A stretch of 35,302 bases of DNA, taken from an uncultured Marinicella sp. (lineage in GTDB: Bacteria > Pseudomonadota > Gammaproteobacteria > Xanthomonadales > Marinicellaceae). Within the stretch, counting starts at the first letter, position 1. Each line of letters opens with the position of its first letter. The stretch lies in NCBI GenBank assembly GCA_947502595.1, contig CANNAM010000019.1, positions 1 through 35,302 on the forward strand, in the 5' to 3' direction. The notes below the pieces were generated by a model that made no database searches, was not told where the DNA came from, and saw nothing but the letters and a program-made list of their open reading frames with translations. Below are positions 16,392 through 24,557 of the stretch, piece after piece. The position numbers were made by a program, and so were the translations under genes.

Positions 16392-18809
16392 ATGTATAAA
16401 CTTATAATGTTAATCGCATTATTGTTTCCAAATCTACTGATGGCTAGGCAGTATGAAGAGCCAATGAGCATGAAGTATGGTTTGAACGATAAGCACAGCA
16501 TTGTCACCATCGAACTGCCAGCAGTCGATGTGGAAAAGTCATTACAAAACCATAAGTATAAAGATTATCAAGCCAAGCCTTTGCGTTTCGCATTGCCCAA
16601 CGAAGTGAATGTCACCACCAATAAAAATGGTGCTTGGCGCAGCGTTCCTGGCGGTGAAATTTGGCAATTGAGGTTCACAGCTAAAAATGCCACGGACATG
16701 AATTTTGGTATTTCAAAATTTCAACTACCTAAAGGTGTTGAGTTACACTTTTTAAGCTTTGCTGATAACCCAACTTATTTTGATGGGCCTTACACCAGTG
16801 ACGACAACAAAGCCCACCAACAATTGTGGTCAGCTCCATTGCCAGGTGATGACGTTGGTCTGGAGTTATTTGTTCCTGAAGGTATTTCAAAAGACTTTAT
16901 GTTTAACGTAAGCCGTGTCAGCACTGGTTTTAGAGATGTGTTTAAACGCAACGGTGGGCCAGGTTTAAAAGCCCAAAAACAAGGTTTGTGTAATAACGAT
17001 GTGGTGTGTCCAGTAGGCGATGGTTGGCGGGATGAAATTCGTTCTGTGGCTGCCTATACAGTTGGTGGTACTGATACTTGTACTGGCACCTTGATTATGG
17101 ATGCTGAGCGTACTTTCACACCATTCTTTTTAACTGCATTTCATTGTGGACTGAGTTCAGGTAATGCAGCATCAGTGGTAACCATTTGGAATTATGAGTC
17201 AGCCAATTGTGGTGACTTAGGTGGCGGGTCAAGATTGGACGCTGTCAGTGGCTCAACCTTTTTGGCCAGTCGTTCAGACGTTGATTCAAGCTTAATCCAG
17301 CTATCAAGCACACCGCCTGAAGCATTTGGCGTTCATTGGGCAGGTTGGGACCGAACAGGTAACACTCCATTGGGTAGTGTAGGCATTCACCACCCTGGGG
17401 TTGATGAAAAAGCCATCAGTTTCAATACCGATGCACTGACTACTGTTAACAGTTGTATTGGTGGTGGCGGATCAAACACCCATTGGGAAGTTGATAACTG
17501 GGAAGACGGCACCACTGAACCAGGTTCTTCAGGCTCAGGTTTGTGGGATCCGGATAATCAGCGTTTGATTGGTATGCTTTCTGGCGGTACGGCGTCATGT
17601 AGTAGCATCACCTATGACTGCTATGGTAAATTTTCTGAAGCTTGGGATAATGGTGGTGCAGACACTGTTAATTTAAAGCCTTGGTTGGATCCAAACGATA
17701 CCGGCATCACTGGAATTGATGGTTCAGATGAAGCACCTTTTGCAATTATCGCTGCCAGCAGTTCCATTGAAGTGTGCGCTCCCGATGATGCGGTTTATAA
17801 TTTAAACATCACCCAAAATGATCCAGGGTTTAGTGAAGTTGTGACCCTAACTACCAGCGGATTACCTGGTTCGGCAACTGAAAACTTTTCTGTCAGCAGC
17901 CTAACCCCTCCAGGTTCGAGTATTTTGACCGTGGCTAACACTGGTTCAGTCAGTGCCGGCAGTTATGTGTTTGATATAGAAGGGACGTCTGCTACTGAAA
18001 ATAGGGTAACTCCAGTAGAACTGGTGGTCAGTGCAGGCAGCCCAACAGGAGCAGTACTTAGTTCACCAGCTGATAACGACGTGAATGTTGCGACTACACC
18101 TGTGTTCTCTTGGGGTGCTGTACCAAGTGCTTCAAGTTATTTGCTGGAAGTGGCAACTGACATTGCATTCAGTAATGTTGTGGTCAGCGCCACCACCAAT
18201 GATGTCTCTTTGCTTTCGCCAACAGGACTTGCTGCAAATACACAACATTATTGGCGTGTGACTGCAAGCAACACCTGTGGTTCGGGCACAGCATCCAGTG
18301 TGTATTCATTCACTACATCCAATGAAATATGTTTCATTGGTCCAGTTGCCATTGCTGATAACTCTGCCGCTGGAGTTGATATGTCACTGAACATTGCAGA
18401 CAGTGGTGATATCGATGATTTACTGGTTGAGGTTGATGTGACCCATACCTGGGTTGGAGACTTGAACTTTACTTTGACTCATGAAGACACAGGCACATCA
18501 GTGGTACTAATGGATCGGCCTGGTTATGCAGGTTCTGGTTTTGGTTGCCAAGAAAATAATGTCAATGCTGTGTTTGATGACAGCAGTACCACTCCAGTAG
18601 AAAATGAATGTTCAACTGGTGGAACAGCCATTGCTGGTTTTGTTGCTCCGGAACAGCCGTTGTCTGCATTCATAGGTGAGTCAATTACGGGTGATTGGAC
18701 ATTGAACGTCAGTGACAATGCCAGTGGAGATACGGGTGGATTGAATAAATACTGTTTGAATCCTGTACTTTTACCCTCTGACCTTATTTTTGCCAATGGA
18801 TTTGAATGA
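16392..18809 (+). CDS. Secreted lysyl-endopeptidase-like serine protease with FN3-like and P domains
   Basis: The product has 805 residues and is a trypsin-fold (S1) exported protease. Signal peptide 1-18; a prodomain to about 195; protease domain about 200-440 beginning NNDVVCPVGDGWRDEIRSV, close to Lysobacter/Achromobacter lysyl endopeptidase as I recall it. Catalytic residues: His251 (FFLTAFHCG), Asp298 (SDVDSSLIQL), Ser380 (TEPGSSGSG). Several Cys pairs (200, 206, 230, 252) match that family. Then an Ig-like segment, a FN3-like domain (about 550-640, SWGAVPSASSYLLEVATD) and a proprotein-convertase P-like domain (about 645-790, with THTWVGDLNFTLTHEDTG). It ends DLIFANGFE. Lys specificity is a family inference. 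Its partner is the divergent Asp-box protein. Confidence 0.92.
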   Translation: MYKLIMLIALLFPNLLMARQYEEPMSMKYGLNDKHSIVTIELPAVDVEKSLQNHKYKDYQAKPLRFALPNEVNVTTNKNGAWRSVPGGEIWQLRFTAKNATDMNFGISKFQLPKGVELHFLSFADNPTYFDGPYTSDDNKAHQQLWSAPLPGDDVGLELFVPEGISKDFMFNVSRVSTGFRDVFKRNGGPGLKAQKQGLCNNDVVCPVGDGWRDEIRSVAAYTVGGTDTCTGTLIMDAERTFTPFFLTAFHCGLSSGNAASVVTIWNYESANCGDLGGGSRLDAVSGSTFLASRSDVDSSLIQLSSTPPEAFGVHWAGWDRTGNTPLGSVGIHHPGVDEKAISFNTDALTTVNSCIGGGGSNTHWEVDNWEDGTTEPGSSGSGLWDPDNQRLIGMLSGGTASCSSITYDCYGKFSEAWDNGGADTVNLKPWLDPNDTGITGIDGSDEAPFAIIAASSSIEVCAPDDAVYNLNITQNDPGFSEVVTLTTSGLPGSATENFSVSSLTPPGSSILTVANTGSVSAGSYVFDIEGTSATENRVTPVELVVSAGSPTGAVLSSPADNDVNVATTPVFSWGAVPSASSYLLEVATDIAFSNVVVSATTNDVSLLSPTGLAANTQHYWRVTASNTCGSGTASSVYSFTTSNEICFIGPVAIADNSAAGVDMSLNIADSGDIDDLLVEVDVTHTWVGDLNFTLTHEDTGTSVVLMDRPGYAGSGFGCQENNVNAVFDDSSTTPVENECSTGGTAIAGFVAPEQPLSAFIGESITGDWTLNVSDNASGDTGGLNKYCLNPVLLPSDLIFANGFE

Positions 18810-18838
18810 CGGTTAATACGCATTCAATGATTTGAATC

Positions 18839-18868
18839 AAGGCCCTGAAGTGTTCAGGGCCTTTTTTT
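18839..18868 (+). terminator. Intrinsic terminator after the serine protease gene
   Basis: AAGGCCCTGAA and TTCAGGGCCTT form a perfect 11-bp stem around a GTG loop, followed by seven T. It lies 30 bases after the protease stop and separates it from the convergent exporter gene. Confidence 0.92.
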
Positions 18869-20105
18869 ATAGGTCTTTCTTAGGTGGCACAATCAAGTTA
18901 CCAACCAACAAGCCCACTGAAATGGCCACGGCAATCAGCAATGCGTTGAACGCGGCTTGAACGCCGGTCATGGTGTCGTTGGTGTACATGGCGGACAAAG
19001 AATTGAAGCCGATGCTGCCTGGCACCAATAGGATGATGCCAGGTATGTGCATCACTGAGGCAGGGTTTGAACTGATTCTGGAGTAGATATTGCCTGCTAT
19101 GGAGACCAGTAACACCGCAGCCAGTGATTTGAATGGTTGCTCCATCCACAGACCAATTAAGCTGGATCCAGCAAAAGCCAAGGCAATGGACAGCAGAATC
19201 CAAAATGTGTCGGCAAACCTGGCTTTGAATAACACCGAAAAACTCAAGGCAGTGATGATCAGTGCCAAGTAATTGAACCAAGTTGGCACACTGGTCATTT
19301 TATGCACATCTGTTTCGCCATAAATACTTTGGGCAATCAGGTAGCCCAGCGCCAAGCCAAATGACAACAAAAACAGTGTGGTAACGGCTCCAGCCATGCG
19401 ACTGCTGCCTGATACCAAGTGTCCAGTAGATAATTCACGCATCGCCGTAGTGATACCTAGACCAGGCACCAGTATTATTAATCCGGCCAGTGAAACCAAA
19501 AAGTGGTCAATGGCATGCCAATAGTGACTGATGCTGACGGAAACAAAGCCGACCAACATGGCTGCCAACGGTGTCAATAATTGTGATAAATAGATATAAG
19601 GCTTGCTGTATATGGTGATGATTCCAGTCAGAAAACCCAAGCCGGAAGCTGCCATGACATCATACCAGCTGCCTGAAAATAAGGTGGTGAATCCACCACT
19701 GACTAAACCAAAGCATAAAGTAAACAACCAATCAGGGTATTCTGCAGGTTTGGTGGTTATGGTTTTGATGGCTTTAATCGCAGTGTCTAAATCGATGATG
19801 TCGCTTTCTAATTCGTTGATAACCACATTAATGGTATGCAGGGTGCTTAAGTTGATGTCATTGGGGTCGGTTTTTATCATGTAGGAGCGCTGGCTGTACT
19901 CGTCTTCACCAATTGAAGCCAACACTGCAGTGGGCATGGCAAAAAAGCTGGCTTCCAACTTAAACTTTTCGGAGATGACCTGCATATAAGCTTCCAGACG
20001 GTGTGCAGGAGTACCTGCCTCTGAAATGGCCCGACAGATGTGCAGCAGTATATTAGCCTGCTTTCTTCTGGTTTGTCGGTCTCTGGTTTGTCGATCTCTT
20101 ACCAT
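18867..20105 (-). CDS. Threonine/serine exporter family protein (ThrE type)
   Basis: This inner-membrane protein has 412 residues. The soluble N-terminal domain (about 15-110) has the family features ICRAISEAGTPAHRLEAYM and, near 50-60, AMPTAVLASI. About ten hydrophobic segments follow in two blocks, the first with LVPGLGITTAMRELSTGHLVSG and the second with the related IPGIILLVPGSIGFNSLSA, the two-domain ThrE/YjjP-YjjB arrangement in one chain. It probably exports threonine and serine by proton exchange. The start lies 53 bases inside msrQ and has no visible ribosome site, so coupling is likely. The first residues (RDRQTRDRQTR) come from a 15-bp tandem repeat. A downstream start cannot be excluded. 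Confidence 0.88.
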   Translation of the reverse strand: MVRDRQTRDRQTRRKQANILLHICRAISEAGTPAHRLEAYMQVISEKFKLEASFFAMPTAVLASIGEDEYSQRSYMIKTDPNDINLSTLHTINVVINELESDIIDLDTAIKAIKTITTKPAEYPDWLFTLCFGLVSGGFTTLFSGSWYDVMAASGLGFLTGIITIYSKPYIYLSQLLTPLAAMLVGFVSVSISHYWHAIDHFLVSLAGLIILVPGLGITTAMRELSTGHLVSGSSRMAGAVTTLFLLSFGLALGYLIAQSIYGETDVHKMTSVPTWFNYLALIITALSFSVLFKARFADTFWILLSIALAFAGSSLIGLWMEQPFKSLAAVLLVSIAGNIYSRISSNPASVMHIPGIILLVPGSIGFNSLSAMYTNDTMTGVQAAFNALLIAVAISVGLLVGNLIVPPKKDL

Positions 20106-20679
20106 GATAAAAGTGTGCGATTCTAAAAATCAGCAATGATAACCCGATTCCAGTATATATCAAGGGTTCAGTTAGGTCTGATTTAACCAGCCAAATAAAA
20201 TGTAAACAGCCCAAACCAAGCACCACATATACAGTTTGGTGCAAACGTTTCCATTGTTTACCTAATTTTTTTATCATGGCTTTGTTTGAGGTGAAAGCCA
20301 TAGGTAACATCAAGCTCCAGGCCAGCATGCCCACAGTGATGTACGGTCTTTCTAGCACGTCTTCAAAAAAGTGTGACCAAGCCAAACCCAAATCCAGCCA
20401 TACATATGTGATTAAATGTAAGCTGGCATAAAAAAAAGTAAACAAACCCAACTGGCGTCTGTTGCGAATGAAGTGTGCTGAACCTGTCAAAATTTTTAAT
20501 GGCGTCATGGCCAAGGTAATCAATAAAAACCGCAAGGTCCAGATACCCGTCCGGTGCAGTATTTCCTCTATTGGGTCAGCGGTTAGGTTGTTTTGAAACC
20601 CTGCATAGACAAGCAAGCCCAACGGCAATAAACACAGCATGAAAACCATGAGTTTTATCAGGCCAGGGGTTTTAACCAT
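20053..20679 (-). CDS. msrQ: Haem-binding membrane subunit of the MsrPQ methionine sulfoxide reductase
   Basis: MsrQ (YedZ) is a six-helix b-type cytochrome that passes electrons from the quinone pool or a flavin reductase to periplasmic MsrP. It has 208 residues. Visible marks are HRTGIWTLRFLLITLAMTPL (about 42-61), RRQLGLFTFFYASLHLITYVWLD with a haem-ligand His, KRLHQTVYVVLGLGCLHFIW (two His) and repeated hydrophobic spans. Its ATG shares a base with the msrP stop (TAATG). The tail STNQRPTNQKKAG is unusual, arises from a 15-bp duplication and overlaps the next gene. Confidence 0.94.
   Translation of the reverse strand: MVKTPGLIKLMVFMLCLLPLGLLVYAGFQNNLTADPIEEILHRTGIWTLRFLLITLAMTPLKILTGSAHFIRNRRQLGLFTFFYASLHLITYVWLDLGLAWSHFFEDVLERPYITVGMLAWSLMLPMAFTSNKAMIKKLGKQWKRLHQTVYVVLGLGCLHFIWLVKSDLTEPLIYTGIGLSLLIFRIAHFYHGKRSTNQRPTNQKKAG
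20070..20099. repeat. 15-bp tandem duplication in the msrQ / exporter overlap
   Basis: Two adjacent 15-base units, GGTTTGTCGGTCTCT and GGTTTGTCGATCTCT, differ at one base. Because 15 is a multiple of three both reading frames stay open: the repeat encodes RDRQT twice at the exporter N-terminus and TNQRP/TNQKK at the MsrQ C-terminus. Confidence 0.85.
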
Positions 20680-21617
20680 TAAAAATACCTGGCCAAATCC
20701 ATGCCTTTATACATGTCAGCCACATAATCACCGTAACCATTGAACATCTGGGTTTTGATGCGGCTGTTAAACAATGAAAACCCACCAGTGATGCGTCGCT
20801 CAGTGGCTTGTGACCAGCGTGGGTGGTCTACATTGGGGTTGACGTTGGCATAGAAGCCATATTCATTGGCAGCGATGGCTTGCCAGGAATTAACCGGTTG
20901 GCGGTCTAGAAATTTAATCTTAACGATGGATTTTATGCCTTTGAAACCGTATTTCCAAGGCACAATTAAACGCAGCGGCGCACCATTTTGATTGGGCAGT
21001 TTTTTACCGTACATACCGACCACCATTAAGGTCAATTCATTCATGGCTTCATCCATGCGCAGGCCTTCGCGGTAAGGCCAAGGAATTGAGCCGCCATTTT
21101 GTCTGGGCATTTGTTTGGGGTCATGCAGGGTTTCAAAGTACACATATTTGGCTGAACTTAAAGGTTTACAGAATTTAACCAAATCAGCCAGTTTAAAGCC
21201 CATCCATGGAATGACCATAGACCATGCTTCAACGCAACGCATGCGGTAAACCCTTTCTTCCAGTTGAAAGTTGGTTGTCAGTTTCTCCAAGTCAACAGGG
21301 CCTTGTTGTGCGCATAAACCACCGATGTCTACAGTCCACGGTTCAGTCTGCATGGTCCCTGCTTTTTCTGATGGAGCCGATTTAGACAGTCCAAACTCAT
21401 AAAAGTTGTTGTAAGTGGTGGCGTCTTTTTCAGTGGTTAATTCATCGATGACGAATTTTGCATTGTGCTTGGGTTTGGGTAAGGTCAAGGCCAATGATGA
21501 GGTTGATGACAATATACCAGCCGACCCAATCAGGCCTGCTTGGAGTAACTTTCTGCGACTTTTGTACACCGATTCATCGGTGATTTCATTGTCTTTGTGG
21601 GTGTTTTTAAATTTCAT
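20679..21617 (-). CDS. msrP: Periplasmic molybdenum methionine sulfoxide reductase catalytic subunit
   Basis: MsrP (YedY) reduces oxidised methionine in periplasmic proteins with a molybdopterin cofactor. It has 312 residues. The N-terminus has a twin-arginine signal, [16 protein letters not shown] (19-34, Arg21-Arg22), as needed for export of a folded cofactor protein. Cys128 in [15 protein letters not shown] is the Mo ligand of the sulfite-oxidase fold. [15 protein letters not shown] and [16 protein letters not shown], both typical of YedY, are also seen. First gene of msrP-msrQ-exporter. The upstream gap shared with serC is under 80 bases. Confidence 0.96.
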   Translation of the reverse strand: MKFKNTHKDNEITDESVYKSRRKLLQAGLIGSAGILSSTSSLALTLPKPKHNAKFVIDELTTEKDATTYNNFYEFGLSKSAPSEKAGTMQTEPWTVDIGGLCAQQGPVDLEKLTTNFQLEERVYRMRCVEAWSMVIPWMGFKLADLVKFCKPLSSAKYVYFETLHDPKQMPRQNGGSIPWPYREGLRMDEAMNELTLMVVGMYGKKLPNQNGAPLRLIVPWKYGFKGIKSIVKIKFLDRQPVNSWQAIAANEYGFYANVNPNVDHPRWSQATERRITGGFSLFNSRIKTQMFNGYGDYVADMYKGMDLARYF

Positions 21618-21629
21618 CGTCGGTTTAAC

Positions 21630-21657
21630 TTGGTATTTTTTTTAAATATACTACAAT
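21630..21657 (+). promoter_or_regulatory. Promoter of serC-cvfB
   Basis: TTGGTA (21630-21635) and TACAAT (21652-21657) are separated by 16 bases of A/T-rich sequence. The start would fall near 21664, leaving about 30 bases of leader before ATG 21694. The region is shared with the divergent msrP gene. Confidence 0.5.
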
Positions 21658-21693
21658 TCAAGACACTCAAACGTGAAAAATTCTTACATACAA

Positions 21694-22773
21694 ATGACGG
21701 TTTATAACTTTTCTGCAGGACCTGCTGCTTTGCCTTTGGCTGTAAAACAACAAATAGAAGCTGAACTTTACGACTGGAATGGCACTGGCTGTTCAGTGAT
21801 GGAGGTTTCACACCGCAGTCAAGAGTTCAAGGACATGGCTGATGAGAATGAAAGTTTAGCCAGAGAATTACTCAATATATCAGATGATTACGCGGTAATG
21901 TTAATCCCTGGTGGCGCACGTTTGCAGTATTCAATGCTACCGATTAATGTTTCTTCACAACAGGGTTCGGCTGTTTATGCCATCAACGGCCATTGGGGTA
22001 AACAAGCAATCAAAGAAGCTGCTCGTTTCACCCAAGCGTCCAGTACCGCACCTATCATTGATGGTGTTTATGCCGGAATTCCCGCATACGACGCCAGCCA
22101 ATTAAATCCTGATGCCAATTATTTTCACTACACCAGCAATGAAACATTGGAAGGGGTGCAATGGCATCATTTGCCTTCAACTAATGGCATTCCATTGTGC
22201 TGTGACATGACTTCAGACCTTTTGACCCGGGTATTTAATGTCAATGATTATTCGATGATTTATGCCAGTGCGCAAAAAAATATGGGCATAGCTGGCATCA
22301 CTTTTGTAATCATGAAACGTGACATGATTGGGCAATCTAAAAACTTGATACCAACCATGACAGACTACAAAACCTACGCTGATACGCGGTCTTTTTATAA
22401 CACACCACCCACATTTCCTTGGTATGTGATGCTATTGGTGCTGCGCTGGGTCAAAGCACAGGGTGGGGTGGCAGCAATTCAACAAACCAACCAACTTAAA
22501 TCGAGTAAACTGTATGACTTTGTCGATCAGAGTGGTTTTTATATGAATAAAGTCGACCCCAGTTGTCGTTCTGAAGTGAATGTACCCTTTTGGTTGCATG
22601 ACGATGCTTTGAACGCACAGTTTTTGGCTGAAAGTGCTGCGGCTGGTTTGAAAGCACTCAAAGGTCATATGGCCGTCGGTGGCATGCGTGCCAGTATTTA
22701 CAATGCCATCCCACTGGCTGGGATTGATGCGTTGGTTGATTTTATGCAAGAATTTGAGCGTACCCATGGCTGA
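21694..22773 (+). CDS. serC: Phosphoserine aminotransferase
   Basis: A PLP enzyme that converts 3-phosphohydroxypyruvate and glutamate to phosphoserine, and in vitamin B6 synthesis 3-hydroxy-4-phosphohydroxythreonine. ATG 21694 gives 359 residues starting MTVYNFSAGPAALP, the usual N-terminus; an in-frame GTG at 21673 would add seven. Marks: SAGPAALP (7-14), SVMEVSHRS (34-42), the PLP Lys195 in SAQKNMG, and a C-terminal GGMRASIYNAIP. No strong ribosome site is seen. The stop lies within the start of cvfB (8-base overlap). Confidence 0.96.
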   Translation: MTVYNFSAGPAALPLAVKQQIEAELYDWNGTGCSVMEVSHRSQEFKDMADENESLARELLNISDDYAVMLIPGGARLQYSMLPINVSSQQGSAVYAINGHWGKQAIKEAARFTQASSTAPIIDGVYAGIPAYDASQLNPDANYFHYTSNETLEGVQWHHLPSTNGIPLCCDMTSDLLTRVFNVNDYSMIYASAQKNMGIAGITFVIMKRDMIGQSKNLIPTMTDYKTYADTRSFYNTPPTFPWYVMLLVLRWVKAQGGVAAIQQTNQLKSSKLYDFVDQSGFYMNKVDPSCRSEVNVPFWLHDDALNAQFLAESAAAGLKALKGHMAVGGMRASIYNAIPLAGIDALVDFMQEFERTHG

Positions 22774-23620
22774 ACTAGGTAAACTGAATAAACTCATGGT
22801 CAAACACGTGATGAACATGGGTGCCACTTTAGATGGCGGACAACTAGGCGATGTATTATTACCGCGTCGACACATGCCAGACTCATTACAACCAGGCAGT
22901 GAAATCGAAGTGTTCATATACTTGGACACCGATGACCACCCCATAGCTACCACCGAAACGCCCAAAGTTATGGTCGGGCAGTGTGCGTACTTAAAAGTGG
23001 TAGATGTAAACAAGATAGGTGCATTTTTGGACTGGGGTTTACCCAAAGATTTGTTGTTACCTTTTGCCGAACAAGCCAAACCATTGCGTCCTGGTATGAA
23101 TAAAGTCGTGCATGTGTACATCGACAAAGCATCGAAGCGAATCACGGCTTCTGCGCGTTTAGACAAGCATTTATTGGAAGAAAATGTCAGTGCGGGGGAT
23201 GGGCAAGGCCCCTTTAAACCGGGTGATGCATTCAATGTGTTGTTTTGTGGTCGCAGTGATTTGGGTTACAAAGCAGTGATCAACAACACCCACTTGGGAT
23301 TGTTGCACCACAGTGATGCTTTGCAAAATATCATGATAGGCATGAGTAAAAAGGCCTACATAAAATCCATCAGTCCTGAAGGCAAAATCAACCTCACGCT
23401 ACACATCCCCAATAAACAACAATTGGGTGATTTGGCCGAACAAATTTTGGCAGAGTTACAGGCGGGTAATGGGGTGTCGTTTTTAACCGATAAAAGCAGT
23501 CCGGAGGAGATCAGGCTGAAATGGCATGTTAGCAAAGGCAGCTACAAAAAAGCCATTGGTGCACTGTACAAACAACGAAAAATTGAAATACTGAAAGACA
23601 AAATACGGTTGATTGAGTGA
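22766..23620 (+). CDS. cvfB: CvfB/YitL-family S1-domain RNA-binding protein
   Basis: The product has 284 residues from ATG 22766; a longer in-frame opening from 22679 only reads through serC and is not used. It begins with an S1-like domain (about 10-60, GDVLLPRRHMPDSLQPGSE), then a second S1 domain with VDVNKIGAFLDWGLPKDLLLP (near 75-95), a third with VLFCGRSDLGYKAVINNTHLGLLHH (about 155-180) and a C-terminal winged-helix part with LKWHVSKGSYKKAIGALYK (about 252-270). This is the CvfB layout, known in staphylococci as an RNA-binding virulence regulator. The role in this organism is unknown. It is coupled to serC by an 8-base overlap. Confidence 0.88.
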   Translation: MAELGKLNKLMVKHVMNMGATLDGGQLGDVLLPRRHMPDSLQPGSEIEVFIYLDTDDHPIATTETPKVMVGQCAYLKVVDVNKIGAFLDWGLPKDLLLPFAEQAKPLRPGMNKVVHVYIDKASKRITASARLDKHLLEENVSAGDGQGPFKPGDAFNVLFCGRSDLGYKAVINNTHLGLLHHSDALQNIMIGMSKKAYIKSISPEGKINLTLHIPNKQQLGDLAEQILAELQAGNGVSFLTDKSSPEEIRLKWHVSKGSYKKAIGALYKQRKIEILKDKIRLIE

Positions 23621-23667
23621 ACGTCTAGGCACAGTTGAAATGACGCTGAGTCTGTGATTTTTTCAGC

Positions 23668-23692
23668 AAAGAGGAAGGGTCACTTCCTCTTT
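23668..23692. terminator. Hairpin between convergent cvfB and the secreted-protein gene
   Basis: AAAGAGGAAG and CTTCCTCTTT form a perfect 10-bp stem with a 5-nt loop. It is centred between two convergent stops, so a bidirectional terminator is likely, although neither side has a long T-run (CTTTG on plus; CTTTGC then GAAAAAAT on minus). Confidence 0.65.
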
Positions 23693-23705
23693 GTGTCTGG
23701 TTCAT

Positions 23706-24278
23706 CTACTGATCTTGATTACCAAAACATTTCGAACCATCTACGTAACTGTAATTAGCTGAATATTTTGAGCAAGCCCCAAATGCACCATTGTTTTCAA
23801 TGCATTCAGTTGTTGCTGGCATCATTCTGGTTTCTAGAACTTTCAAATCGCCTTGTGCCCGGGTCAATTCAGGTGCCGGTAAAAACTTCACTTCGCTGCT
23901 GGCTGCAACACACGCATTAACACCTGCTTCAACATAGCCTTTGAATTTACCTTTGGCATCCACGCAAACTTTGATTTCTGTGCCTTTGACAGAACCAACA
24001 TCTCGATATACCAGTTGAATTATGTTGGCCGGTGGAAAATTACCCCATAAATCGGTGTGGGTTTGCTTTTCAACACAAGCACAAGCTCTGACTGCTTTTT
24101 TAACTAATGGAACAGCGCCTGCGGCCATGTCATTGTGATTATAGAGTTCAAAATTAACTGGTTTTTCAGAGTGGTTGCATAAGGTTGCATTAACGCCAAT
24201 ATCAGCCATGGCGTTTGCAGACAATAATCCAGTTGACAGGATGCTAAACGTAAAAATTAAATACTTCTTGGTTTTCAT
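23706..24278 (-). CDS. Secreted Cys-containing protein of unknown function
   Basis: The product has 190 residues and I do not recognise it. A signal peptide covers 1-25 (MKTKKYLIFTFSILSTGLLS...AMA). The mature part has eight Cys (including ACACVEK, KVCVDAKGKF, VNACVAASS, TTECIENN, FGACSK and SKCFG), suggesting disulfides after export. ATG has AAGGGG six bases upstream. It has its own well-formed promoter with a symmetric operator-like element (24311-24346) and is bounded by terminator-like hairpins, so it is probably expressed alone under specific control. Confidence 0.82.
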   Translation of the reverse strand: MKTKKYLIFTFSILSTGLLSANAMADIGVNATLCNHSEKPVNFELYNHNDMAAGAVPLVKKAVRACACVEKQTHTDLWGNFPPANIIQLVYRDVGSVKGTEIKVCVDAKGKFKGYVEAGVNACVAASSEVKFLPAPELTRAQGDLKVLETRMMPATTECIENNGAFGACSKYSANYSYVDGSKCFGNQDQ

Positions 24279-24310
24279 GATTTCCCCTTCTTTTAATGAT
24301 TAGAATAAGT

Positions 24311-24330
24311 GCTTAATATACTAATTAAGC
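24311..24330. promoter_or_regulatory. Inverted-repeat operator enclosing the -10 box of the 24278 gene
   Basis: GCTTAAT (24311-24317) and ATTAAGC (24324-24330) form a perfect 7-bp inverted repeat. The six bases between them are exactly the minus-strand -10 hexamer TAGTAT. A dimeric repressor bound here would block RNA polymerase. The regulator is not known. Confidence 0.6.
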
Positions 24331-24346
24331 AGTCCTTCTATGTCAA
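24318..24346 (-). promoter_or_regulatory. Sigma-70 promoter of the secreted Cys-containing protein
   Basis: On the minus strand a consensus TTGACA (24346-24341) is followed after exactly 17 bases by TAGTAT (24323-24318). The start would be near 24311, leaving about 33 bases of leader with an AAGGGG ribosome site before ATG 24278. Confidence 0.75.
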
Positions 24347-24557
24347 TTATAATGTACATAAAATCATAGAGTTATCGGTCTTAGTTTCTTAAAAGTAGAT
24401 TGCTTTGGGGCAGAGCAGCATAAAAAAACACTGTTTTGTTCATCGTTCTGATCAATTAAGTTGGAATTGAAATCAGCATCATTAAATGAGGTGTGTTCCA
24501 GAAGTGAGTTTTAGACCTTGCTATTAATTCATAGTAAAAAACTGAATCATAAAAGAG

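Noticed and set aside
22432-23235. 267-codon open frame on the minus strand
   Set aside because: Antisense to serC and cvfB, both of which are clear families; the translation is Cys/Ser/Pro-rich and unlike a protein.
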